A DNA stretch of 64,000 bases from the NCBI RefSeq assembly GCF_932526225.1, contig NC_064036.1, forward strand, positions 310,001-374,000. The letters are read 5' to 3'. Source of the stretch: Nematostella vectensis. Lineage: Eukaryota > Cnidaria > Anthozoa > Actiniaria > Edwardsiidae. The stretch's first letter is position 1; each line of letters starts with the position of its first letter. Positions 36,410 through 47,184 of this stretch are shown piece by piece. The notes under the pieces are model-generated. The model was not told the origin of the DNA. It was given only the letters and a program-made list of their open reading frames with translations, and did not search any database. The translations under genes and the position numbers were made by a program.

Positions 36410-38411
36410 CATTGGCCTGGGATCGAACCCGGTCTGAAGAACAAAACGGAAACCATACATACGGATTACCCAATCGGTATGGCAGCACAAGGCTTTTACG
36501 GAAGGCTGTAAAGAACCCGAAGGCCCCAAGCACCGATATTTCCGAGCGAATATGCTGTACAACACTCTTGCAAGGTTATCCCAACCCGCGCATTAATGGG
36601 GAGGACAAAAACCAGGATCCCAGGCCTGTAATACGGTTACGCCACGCACAGCTCGCCGAGATTGTGGATGACAAAAAATAGAGGTCTATTTGGGCGTCTT
36701 GGGTCCCTTGGGGACTCGCCATGCGCACGGGCGCATCTCTTTTATTGTGTACATGACATCAAATTAGCGAAGAAAAAAGACGCTGTTTTGGTATCATGTG
36801 AAAGGCATAAAATAAATAGAAATAAAGACGTAAGGGGGGAGAATATTGACATATTCATATTAGAATATTGACAAAATCCGCTATATTGTCTACGCTGACT
36901 AAGTAAAGCTGTATTTTACTTTAAAGGGGCAGCAGCATAGTACTGCGCATATCTGGAGTCAGTGTTTATTGTAGGCTTTTAAGTGTCTACAAACAGTTGA
37001 ACTTTTTAAAAGCTGCCAATACCTTATTAAATAATATGCAATATTATATTGAAAACTATGTTAATTGACAGTTTGTGGTCATTTTTGTTTGTTTTGTTTA
37101 AAGTCTCCCACATGTACCAAAAGCTCATAAGTCAGTATTAGAATTTCACTGAAGTTCATTGTGTCAGTGCTCTAGAGCTATTGCAAATCTCTTAACCATG
37201 ACACTCCCCCTTTAAAGGAAAGTAAAAAAAATCAAAATTGTTGGCGGGGGTCTCTGTTGTGTTTGTTTTCTTTTTAGTTTTGTTTTATTATTATTATTAT
37301 TTTCTTTTTTAGAGGGGGAGGGGAATTCAGCTAAAAATAGCCAAGGGTCAATTCAAGCAACTAGTACAAAAGATGTTTTTTTGCAGTCCTTTATTCAATA
37401 TATTCAAGGTTATCATGCAATTCTGTTGTTTGACTGCATATATATATTTTTTTCTTTCTTTTCATTACAAGTGCTATATGTGTAAGTGGTGACCATAGCT
37501 ATGATTACTATTATTTAGAATAATTTTTTACCTACTAACAGAAAACAACTTGACTGCAAAACACTTACTGTAGGGCACTCGATATTAGGCATTACTTTCA
37601 TGTGGATGTAAGGTTGAAATGTCAAAACCTTCATTAACCCGTGAACTACGCTTTTGCGTATTACACTTTGTGGTGATCTGATTCTATTGTACTTTTTTTG
37701 TGTTTTACTAACTATTACCGTTTAACTATCACACTTTGTTTCACGGGTTAATGAAAACCACTCTAATTACTTACAGTAGTTCTTTTTTAATATTATTATT
37801 TACTTGTATAATTTAGATGAGCAATACATATTTCTTTATGGCTTTGTAGAGCTCATCTCGTTCCTCATAAATAACAAACAAAATGAAGTTTGTTCTTATT
37901 TTGGTGCAAAGGAATCTACAGTAGTTTTCTAATCAGATAATTGTTTTTCTTTTAACTCTCACCTGTTATTTCAACAGCCTTACTTGAGTTTGCTTGTCTC
38001 AGAAATAGACCTTGCTCAATAAACAAAGACATGTTACAAACTTATTTAATAATTGGTAACAACTGCAATATTGTATGAAGAGAGTGCCCCTCTCTTCCCC
38101 CTGCTATTGTTGAAATTATGCTCAATAAATTTTTCCTCTTCCCTCTCCACCAGTTAAGCATTCTATGTATGTTTCCCTGTACAAAATGCACCCCTTCAAA
38201 TAGAACATTAAAGTTCACATACTTGTTTACTTCCTCAAACTCTTTGCTTTGTGTTTTTTGTTAACTTCCTAGGAACAAATTGAATACATATAATCAATAA
38301 ATCTAGCAAGCTTATTTTGCAAACTCACTTTTTTTTATTATTTTTGCGCAAAACCTATCAGGATTAAGGGGGTCCAGCACAAAGAAAAAAAACGAATTAA
38401 AAAAAAAAGCC
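36410..38411 (+). repeat. Unit U18 (2002 bp)
   Basis: Near-copy of U16. Private 'agctgccaat' and 'cttttgcgta', the latter weakening the small palindrome inside the 110-bp MITE. Confidence 0.95.
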
Positions 38412-39639
38412 CATTGGCCTGGGATCAAACCTGGTCTGAAGAACAAAACGGAAACCATACATACGGATTACCCAATCGGTATGGCAGCACAAGGCTTTTA
38501 CGGAAGGCTGTAAAGAACCCGAAGGCCCCAAGCACCGATATTTCCGAGCGAATATGCTGTACAACACTCTTGCAAGGTTATCCCAACCCGCGCATTAATG
38601 GGGAGGACAATAACCAGGATCCCAGGCCTGTAATACGGTTACGCCACGCACAGCTCGCCGAGATTGTGGATGACAAAAAATAGAGGTCTATTTGGGCGTC
38701 TTGGGTCCCTTGGGGACTCGCCATGCGCACGGGCGCATCTCTTTTATTGTGTACATGACATCAAATTAGCGAAGAAAAAAGACGCTGTTTTGGTATCATG
38801 TGAAAAGCATAAAATAAATAGAAATAAAGACGCAAGGGGGGAGAATATTGACATATTCATATTAGAATATTGACAAAATCCGCAATATTGTCTACGCTGA
38901 CTAAGTAAAGCTGTATTTTACTTTAAAGGGGCAGCAGCATAGTACTGCGCATGTCTGGAGTCAGTGTTTATTGTAGGCTTTTAAGTGTCTACAAACAGTT
39001 GAACTTTTTAAAAGCTGTCAATACCTTATTAAATAATATGCAATATTATATTGAAAACTATGTTAATGGACAGTTTGTGGTCATTTTTTTTGTTTTGTTT
39101 AAAGTCTCCCACATGTACCAAAAGCTTCATAAGTCAGTATTAGAATTTCACTGAAGTTCATTGTGTCAGGGCTCTAGAGCTATTGCAAATCTCTTAAACA
39201 TGACATTCCCCCTTTAAAGGAAAGTAAAAAAAAATCAAAATTGTTGGTGGGGGTCTCTGTTGTGTTTGTTTTCTTTTTAGTTTTGTTCTTTTATTATTAT
39301 TATTTTATTTTTTAGAGGAGGAGGGGAATTCAGCTAAAAATAGCCAAGGGTCAATTCAAGCAACTAGTACAAAAGATGTTTTTTTGCAGTCCTTTATTCA
39401 ATATATTCAAGGTTATCATGCAATTCTGTTGTTTGACTGCATATATATATTTTTTCTTTCTTTTCATTACAAGTGCTATATGTGTAAGTGGTGACCATAG
39501 CTATGATTACTATTATTTAGAATAATTTTTTACCTACTAACAGAAAACAACTTGACTGCAAAACACTTACTGTAGGGCACTCGATATTAGGCATTACTTT
39601 ATTGTGGATGTAAGGTTCAAATGTCAAAACCTTCATTAA

Positions 39640-39732
39640 CCCGTGAACTACGCTTTAGCGTATTACACTTTGTTGTGATCTGATTCTATTGTTCTTTTTT
39701 GTGTTTTACTAACTATTACCGTTTAACTATCA
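39640..39732. mobile_element. MITE-like block 2, left fragment, split by the LINE (U19)
   Basis: Begins CCCGTGAA after TTAA (39636-39639) and stops at the LINE 3' junction. Confidence 0.6.
39727..39732 (+). other. Target-site duplication, LINE 3' side
   Basis: CTATCA directly before the (CAA)n tail on the plus strand, matching the copy at 42507-42512. Confidence 0.75.
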
Positions 39733-39978
39733 ACAACAACAACAACAACAATATAACTTTATTTATACCACACACAGAAATTACAGTAAGAAAATAAATA
39801 ATAATTACAGATTTTGGGTATTGGCTGCCTAGAAGTAACTAAAAAGCTAATCTGGCTAGGCAGCACAAAATAGTTCAATTAAATGGAGCGTATAGCAAGG
39901 ACGTACAAGGCACGAATACAAAATACATGAAAGCAGCAGCAAAATAAAATGCAATAAAACAAAAAAACTAGATAGAAG
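39733..39978 (-). other. LINE 3' untranslated region with terminal simple repeat
   Basis: About 246 bp follow the stop codon, ending in a (TTG)n tail. A 9-bp perfect stem, GCTGCCTAG (39824-39832) with CTAGGCAGC (39856-39864), forms a hairpin with a 23-base loop. 3' stem-loops plus short tandem repeats are used by several LINE reverse transcriptases for template recognition; that role here is inferred. Confidence 0.7.
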
Positions 39979-42506
39979 CTAATAATTTTCAAGGATTGAG
40001 GTCTTTATTGCAGCCTTGAAGCTAGGCAAACGCATGGTTTTGGTAGGTTCTTTGATGTTATTCCAAATTGAGGCACCTTTAAAACGAATATTAAACTTTC
40101 CATAATTAGTTCGAGGTAAAGGGAGGCAGTACGATGATTTAGAAGCCAGTCTTGTATTATATTTGTGCCTTGAAGCAACCGTAGTAAAAAAAGAATCAAA
40201 AGGAGTTGGAAGTAGATTCAAATGAAATTTGTACATAAATATTGTGTTTAAGTAATAGATTAGATCAGGAGATTTCAAGATATTTAGTTTTCTAAAGATA
40301 GGAGAAGTATGTTCAATGTAAGATGAGAAAGTTATGATTCTAACAGCTTTCTTCTGTAAAATAAAAAGAGGCTTGATTGTTGATTCATATGTGTTGCCCC
40401 AAATAATAGCACCATAAGTAAGAAATGGATAAATTAGAGAATAATATAGCTGAGTGAGAATTGTTGGTGATACATAGTAACGCAGCTTTGCTATTATTCC
40501 GACCCCTCTGGAGATTTTCTTACTTAACTGGTTAATGTGCTCCTTCCAGTTAAGAAAGGAGTCAATAACTACACCAAGATATTTGATATTATTTTTTTGT
40601 TTAATGGTATTATTATTGATTGATAAAGAAATAGAACTAGCCAGCCTCTTTTGTGCTGGTCGAAAAATGACAAAATTAGTTTTACTGATGTTCAAAGCCA
40701 ATTTATTTGCACAAAGCCAACGATTTATATTATACAGATCTGTGTTTACTTTGGTCTCTAAGGATGTCAATGAAGAATCGGCACAAAATAAATTGGCATC
40801 ATCAGCAAATAAATGAAAGTCAAATAAGTTGGAGCAGTTATTAAAATCATTAATGTACAGAAGAAAGAGAAGGGGACCAAGTACTGAACCTTGAGGCACT
40901 CCACATGTTATTGGTAGTGGTGCAGATGACACATTACCAATAGAAACAAACTGTTGCCTGTTTGATAAGTAGGAAACAAACCATTCATAAGCTATGCCAC
41001 GGATGCCGTATGAATAAAGTTTTGCTAATAATATTTTATGATCAACAGTATCAAAAGCTTTGCTAAAATCAAGAAATATGCCACAAGAGTATTGACCACC
41101 CTCAATTGATCTTTGGATTTTATCGGTAATAAGCAGAAGAGCATGTTCTGTAGAATGATTGGCTCGAAAGCCAAATTGATTTTTGTACAAAATATCGTAT
41201 TTGTCTAGAAATTTTATGACTCTGTTATACATTAACCTTTCAAGTAACTGATTAAAAATAGATAATAATGATATTGGTCTAAAATTAGAAGTGTCAAAAT
41301 GAGAGCCTGATTTGTAAATAGGTATGACACGTGCAATTTTGAAGGCATCAGGTACAATGCCAGAAGAAAAGGACAGATTGTATAATATCTCCAGAGGCCT
41401 TGAAATAATAGAGCTTAGTATTTTAAGAACTGTAATTGGAAGGCTAGAAGAACCACAAGCTTTACCTGATTTAATTCCTAAGATTATACTTCTAATTTCC
41501 TCTGTAGATGTGGGAGCTAGAAGAAAGCTGTTAGAATTAGCTGTTGGAAGAAATTCTGAAAATAAAGTGTTTACTTTTGGAATATTGTTGCTGATATTTC
41601 TGCCAACATTAGCAAAGAAGTAATTGAACTCATTTGCTATCTCATTTACATTGGTAAAAACCTTATTAGAAGATACAATTTTTGAAGGTGTGAAATGAGC
41701 CTTAGGCTTTAGCACGACAATTTCTTTTATCCCTTTCCAGATATTTTTTATGTTAGATTTGTTAAAATTAAAGTACTTTTCATAGTATTTTCTCTTACTT
41801 ATTGCAATTAAATGGTTCAATTTATTTCTATAGATTTTGTATTTTTCAAAATGATATTGATTTCTAGATTTAATAAACTTCCTATAGAGCCTGTTCTTAT
41901 AATTAATCGAAGTTCTGATGCCCTTGGATATCCAAGGTTTTGCTTTGAATTTAATTTCTTTTCTAGAAAGTTTTTTCATTGGAACATGGGAATTAATTAT
42001 TTCATTAGACTTAGCAAGAAAACAGGAAAAAATATCGTTAACATTATCCATACCATAAAACTGTAAAGACCAATCAATTTGGCTAAAATCATTAATTAAA
42101 GCTTCCTGATCCAACCTAGAATAGTCCCTTTGGTAGAAGTCATTTTTTGAGACATTGATATTAATTGAATCTATTGTCAGAAAATTGGGAAGATGATCTG
42201 TTAAGGGATAAACAATATTGCCACTACAAGTTTTATGTTCGAGCGAGTTAAAAAATATATTGTCTATGAGCGTGGCCGAATGATCAGTTATTCTAGTAGG
42301 TTGCAAGATATGTGGCTGAAAAGAATATGAAAATAAAGTATTAAGAAATTCCCCTGTTTGTTGGTGGGAGTCTGAATTTAATAAATTCAAATTTATGTCA
42401 CCTGAAAAAAGGCAGAGCTTTCCCTCCTTACTGATTTTGTCCATGGTTTTATAGAAATGTTCTAAAAAGGGGTCAAGAGAACTATTTGGATGGCGGTAAA
42501 TAACTC
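39733..42506 (-). mobile_element. 5'-truncated non-LTR retrotransposon (LINE) inserted in U19
   Basis: A 2774-bp segment in minus orientation, absent at the same place in all other units that cover the site. It is flanked by the 6-bp direct repeat CTATCA (39727-39732 and 42507-42512). The empty site in U21 and U22 has one CTATCA, consistent with target-site duplication. The element ends in a (TTG)n tail on its own strand (39731-39750 on the plus strand) preceded by AATAAA (39758-39763). It lacks the first part of the endonuclease, the usual 5' truncation of target-primed reverse transcription. The open reading frame is intact, suggesting a young insertion. The family is CR1/L2/Jockey-like by motif style; the exact clade was not determined. 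Confidence 0.9.
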
Positions 42507-42525
42507 CTATCACACTTTGTTTCAC
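39979..42525 (-). CDS. LINE ORF2: partial APE endonuclease plus reverse transcriptase (848 aa, N-terminally truncated)
   Basis: The protein nicks target DNA and reverse-transcribes the element RNA. Residues ~7-120 are the C-terminal part of an AP-type endonuclease, with SGDINLNLL (41-49), SATLIDNIF (83-91) and TDHLPNF (109-115). Residues ~390-625 are the reverse transcriptase, with the PIYKSG region (402-407), FRPISLL (415-421), LDFSKAFDTVDH (485-496, catalytic Asp 486), GVPQGSVLGP (542-551) and the FADD catalytic box (573-576). A typical non-LTR C-terminal thumb/connection region with WKEHI (660-664) follows, with no RNase H. The first six codons, from the GTG start, come from host satellite sequence (MITE block 2), so the true start is missing and this start is artificial. 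No internal stop or frameshift is present across 848 codons. The lost N-terminus makes it probably non-autonomous. Confidence 0.9.
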   Translation of the reverse strand: MKQSVIGVIYRHPNSSLDPFLEHFYKTMDKISKEGKLCLFSGDINLNLLNSDSHQQTGEFLNTLFSYSFQPHILQPTRITDHSATLIDNIFFNSLEHKTCSGNIVYPLTDHLPNFLTIDSININVSKNDFYQRDYSRLDQEALINDFSQIDWSLQFYGMDNVNDIFSCFLAKSNEIINSHVPMKKLSRKEIKFKAKPWISKGIRTSINYKNRLYRKFIKSRNQYHFEKYKIYRNKLNHLIAISKRKYYEKYFNFNKSNIKNIWKGIKEIVVLKPKAHFTPSKIVSSNKVFTNVNEIANEFNYFFANVGRNISNNIPKVNTLFSEFLPTANSNSFLLAPTSTEEIRSIILGIKSGKACGSSSLPITVLKILSSIISRPLEILYNLSFSSGIVPDAFKIARVIPIYKSGSHFDTSNFRPISLLSIFNQLLERLMYNRVIKFLDKYDILYKNQFGFRANHSTEHALLLITDKIQRSIEGGQYSCGIFLDFSKAFDTVDHKILLAKLYSYGIRGIAYEWFVSYLSNRQQFVSIGNVSSAPLPITCGVPQGSVLGPLLFLLYINDFNNCSNLFDFHLFADDANLFCADSSLTSLETKVNTDLYNINRWLCANKLALNISKTNFVIFRPAQKRLASSISLSINNNTIKQKNNIKYLGVVIDSFLNWKEHINQLSKKISRGVGIIAKLRYYVSPTILTQLYYSLIYPFLTYGAIIWGNTYESTIKPLFILQKKAVRIITFSSYIEHTSPIFRKLNILKSPDLIYYLNTIFMYKFHLNLLPTPFDSFFTTVASRHKYNTRLASKSSYCLPLPRTNYGKFNIRFKGASIWNNIKEPTKTMRLPSFKAAIKTSILENY
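42507..42512 (+). other. Target-site duplication, LINE 5' side
   Basis: CTATCA where host sequence 'cactttgtttcac' resumes. Short shared sequence could also be microhomology, but the single copy in the paralogous empty sites favours duplication. Confidence 0.75.
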
Positions 42526-42528
42526 GTG
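42507..42528. mobile_element. MITE-like block 2, right fragment (U19)
   Basis: Last 22 bp of the block before TTAA (42529-42532). The end reads CACGTG in place of CACGGG, shared with U21 and U22. Confidence 0.6.
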
Positions 42529-43191
42529 TTAATTAAAACCACTCTAATTACTTACAGTAATTCTTTTTTAATCTTATTATTTACTTGTATAATTTAGATG
42601 AGCAATACATATTTCTTCTTGGCCTTGTAGAGCTCATCTCGTTCCTCATAAATAACAAACAAAATGAAGTTTGTTCTTATTTGGTGCAAAGGAATCTACA
42701 TTAGTTTTCTAATCAGATAATTGTTTTTTTTAACACTCACCTGTTATTTCAACAGCTCTTACTTGAGTTTGCTTGTCTCAGAAATAGACCTTGCTTAATA
42801 AACAAATATATCTTACAAACTTATTTAATAATAGGTAACAACTGCAATATTGTATGAAGAGAGTGCCCATCTCTTCCCTCTGCTATTGTTCAAATTATGC
42901 TCAATAAACTTTTACCTCTTCCCTCTCCACCAGTTAAGCATTCTATGTATGCTTCCCTGTACAAAATGCACCCCTTCAAATAGAACATTAAAGTTTACAT
43001 ACTTGTTTACTTCCTCAAACTCTTTGCTTTGTGTTTTTTGTTAACTTCCTAGGAACAAATTGAATACATATAATCAATAAATCTAGCAAGCTTATTTTGC
43101 AAACTCACTTTTTTTTATTATTTTTGCGCAAAACCTATCAGGATTAAGGGGGTCCAGCACAAAGAAAAAAACGAATTAAAAAAAAAAAGCC

Positions 43192-45184
43192 CATTGGCCT
43201 GGGATCGAACCCGGTCTGAAGAACAAAACGGAAACAATACATACGGATTACCCAATCGGTATGGCAGCACAAGGCTTTTACGGAAGGCTGTAAAGAACCC
43301 GAAGGCCCCAAGCACCGATATTTCCGAGCGAATATGCTGTACAACACTCTTGCAAGGTTATCCCAACCCGCGCATTAATGGGGAGGACAATAGCCAGGAT
43401 CGCAGGCCTGTAATACGGTTACGCCACGCACAGCTCGCCGAGATTGTAGTTGACAAAAAATAGAGGTCTATTTGGGCGTCTTGGGTCCCTTGGGGACTCG
43501 CCATGCGCACGGGCGCATCACTTTTATTGTGTACATGACATCAAATTAGCGAAGAAAAAAGACGCTGTTTTGGTATCATGTGAAAAGCATAAAATAAATA
43601 GAAATAAAGACGTAAGGGGGGAGAATATTGACATATTCATATTAGAATATTGACAAAATCCGCAATATTGTCTATGCTGACTAAGTAAAGCTGTATTTTA
43701 CTTTAAAGGGGCAGCAGCATAGTACTGCGCATGTCTGGAGTCAGTGTTTATTGTAGGCTTTTAAGTGTCTACAAACAGTTGAACTTTTTAAAAGCTGTCA
43801 ATACCTTATTAAATAATATGCAATATTATATTGAAAACTATGTTAATTGACAGTTTGTGGTCATTTTTTTTTGTTTTGTTTAAAGTCTCCCACATGTACC
43901 AAAAGCTCATAAGTCAGTATTAGAATTTCACTAAAGTGCATTGTTTCAGGGCTCTAGAGCTATTGCAAATCTCTTAACCATGACACTCCCCTTTTAAAGG
44001 AAAGTAAAAAAATCAAAATTGTTGGTGGGGGTCTCTGTTGTGTTTGTTTTCTTTTTAAATTTGTTCTATTATTATTATCTTTTTTAGAGGGGGAGGGGAA
44101 TTCAGCTAAAAATAGCCAAGGGTCAATTCAAGCAACTAGTACAAAAGATGTTTTTTTGCAGTCCTTTATTCAATATATTCAAGGTTATCATGCAACTCTG
44201 TGGTTTGACTCCATATATATATATTTTCTTTCTTTTCATTACAAGTGCTATATGTGTAAGTGGTGACCATAGCTATGATTACTATTATTTAGAATAATTT
44301 TTTACCTACTAACAGAAAACAACTTGACTGCAAAACACTTACTGTAGGGCACTCGATATTAGGCATTACTTTCATGTGGATGTAAGGTTGAGACGTCAAA
44401 ACCTTCATTAACCCGTGAACTACGCTTTAGCGTATTACAATTTGTTGTGATCTGATTCTATTGTTCTTTTTTGTGTTTTACTAACTATTACCGTTTAACT
44501 ATCACACTTTGTTTCACGGGTTAATGAAAACCACTCTAATTGCTTACAGTAATTCTTTTTTAATATTATGATTTACTTGTATAATTTAGATGAGCAATAC
44601 ATATTTCTTCTTGGCCTTGTAGAGCTCATCTCGTTCCTCATAAATAACAAACAAAATGAAGTTTGTTCTTATTTGGTGCAAAGGAATCTACATTAGTTTT
44701 CTAATCAGATAATTGTTTTTTTTAACACTCACCTGTTATTTCAACAGCTCTTACTTGAGTTTGCTTGTCTTAGAAATAGACCTTGCTTAATAAACAAATA
44801 TATCTTACAAACTTATTTAATAATAGGTAACAACTGCAATATTGTATGAAGAGAGTGCCCCTCCCTTCCCCCTGCTATTGTTGACATTATGCTCAATAAA
44901 CTGTTACCTCTCCCCTCTCCACCAGTTAAGCATTCTATGTATGCTTCCCTGTACAAAAAGCGCCCCTTCAAATAGAACATTAAAGTTCACATACTTGTTT
45001 ACTTCCTCAAACTCTTTGCTTTGTGCTTTTTGTTAACTTCCTAGGAACAAATTGAATACATATAATCAATAAATCTAGCAAGCTTATTTTGCAAACTCAC
45101 TTTTTTTTATTATTTTTGCGCAAAACCTATCAGGATTAAGGGGGTCCAGCACAAAGAAAAAAAAACGAATTAAAAAAAAAAGCC
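43192..45184 (+). repeat. Unit U20 (1993 bp, 'atagcc' type)
   Basis: Counterpart of U6 at the 31.18-kb offset, with the same length and diagnostic variants. Private changes are 'gaaacaatac', 'gattgtagttgac' and 'gcatcactttt'. Confidence 0.95.
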
Positions 45185-47184
45185 CATTGGCCTGGGATCG
45201 AACCCGGTCTTAAGAACAAAACGGAAACCATACATACGGATTACCCAATCGGTATGGCAGCACAAGGCTTTTACGGAAGGCTGTAAAGAACCCGAAGGCC
45301 CCAAGCACCGATATTTCCGAGCGAATATGCTGTACAACACTCTTGAAAGGTTATCCCAACCCGCGCATTAATGGGGAGGACAATAACCAGGATCCCAGGC
45401 CTGTAATACGGTTACGCCACGCACAGCTCGCCGAGATTGTGGATGACAAAAAATAGAGGTCTATTTGGGCGTCTTGGGTCCCTTGGGGACTCGCCATGTG
45501 CACGGGCGCATCTCTTTTTTTGTGTACATGACATCAAATTAGCGAAGAAAAAAGACGCTGTTTTGGTATCATGTGAAAAGCATAAAATAAATAGAAATAA
45601 AGACGTAAGGGGGGAGAATATTGACATATTCATATTAGAATATTGACAAAATCCGCAATATTGTCTACGCTGACTAAGTAAAGCTGTATTTTACTTTAAA
45701 GGGGCAGCAGCATAGTACTGCGCATGTCTGGAGTCAGTGTTTATTGTAGTCTTTTAAGTGTCTACAAACAGTTGAACTTTTTAAAAGCTGTCAATACCTT
45801 ATTAAATAATATGCAATATTATATTGAAAACTATGTTAATGGACAGTTTGTGGTCATTTTTTTTGTTTTGTTTAAAGTCTCCCACATGTACCAAAAGCTT
45901 CATAAGTCAGTATTAGAATTTCACTGAAGTTCATTGTGTCAGGGCTCTAGAGCTATTGCAAATCTCTTAAACATGACATTCCCCCTTTAAAGGAAAGTAA
46001 AAAAAAATCAAAATTGTTGGTGGGGGTCTCTGTTGTGTTTGTTTTCTTTTTAGTTTTGTTCTATTATTATTATTATTTTATTTTTTAGAGGAGGAGGGGA
46101 ATTCAGCTAAAAATAGCCAAGGGTCAATTCAAGCAACTAGTACAAAAGATGTTTTTTTGCAGTCCTTTATTCAATATATTCAAGGTTATCATGCAATTCT
46201 GTTGTTTGACTGCATATATATATTTTTTCTTTCTTTTCATTACAAGTGCTATATGTGTAAGTGGTGACCATAGCTATGATTACTATTATTTAGAATAATT
46301 TTTTACCTACTAACAGAAAACAACTTGACTGCAAAACACTTACTGTAGGGCACTCGATATTAGGCATTACTTTAATGTGGATGTAAGGTTCAAATGTCAA
46401 AACCTTCATTAACCCGTGAACTACGCTTTAGCGTATTACACTTTGTTGTGATCTGATTCTATTGTTCTTTTTTGTGTTTTACTAACTATTACCGTTTAAC
46501 TATCACACTTTGTTTCACGTGTTAATTAAAACCACTCTAATTACTTACAGTAATTCTTTTTTAATCTTATTATTTACTTGTATAATTTAGATGAGCAATA
46601 CATATTTCTTCTTGGCCTTGTAGAGCTCATCTCGTTCCTCATAAATAACAAACAAAATGAAGTTTGTTCTTATTTGGTGCAAAGGAATCTACATTAGTTT
46701 TCTAATCAGACAATTTTTTTTTTTAACACTCACCTGTTATTTCAACAGCTCTTACTTGAGTTTGCTTGTCTCAGAAATAGACCTTGCTTAATAAACAAAT
46801 ATATCTTACAAACTTATTTAATAATAGGTAACAACTGCAATATTGTATGAAGAGAGTGCCCCTCCCTTTCCCCTGCTATTGTTGACATTATGCTCAATAA
46901 ACTGTTACCTCTCCCCTCTCCACCAGTTAAGCATTCTATGTATGCTTCCCTGTACAAAATGCGCCCCTTAAAATAGAACATTAAAGTTCACATACTTGTT
47001 TACCTCCTCAAACTCTTTGCTTTGTGTTTTTTGTTAACTTCCTAGGAACAAATTGAATACATATAATCAATAAATCTAGCAAGCTTATTTTGCAAACTCA
47101 CTTTTTTTTATTATTTTGGGGCAAAACATATCAGGATTAAGGGGGTCCAGCACGAAGAAAAAAAAACGAATTAAAAAAAAAGCC
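45185..47184 (+). repeat. Unit U21 (2000 bp)
   Basis: Private 'ggtcttaag' puts a stop codon into the otherwise open core frame. It shares 'tgtagtcttttaag', 'agcttcataag' and 'cacgtgttaatt' with U22. It retains an empty LINE target site at 46500-46505. Confidence 0.95.

Larger units (their letters stand above)
38412..43191 (+). repeat. Unit U19 (4780 bp, interrupted by a LINE)
   Basis: A normal unit of about 2000 bp split by a 2774-bp retrotransposon. The left part resembles U5 and U17. The right flank ('cacgtgttaattaaaacc', 'aatcttatt') matches U21 and U22. The B box is damaged ('gggatcaaacc'). Confidence 0.96.

Noticed and set aside
40535-42066. Plus-strand frames of 84-99 codons over the LINE
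   Set aside because: Antisense shadows of the reverse transcriptase frame.
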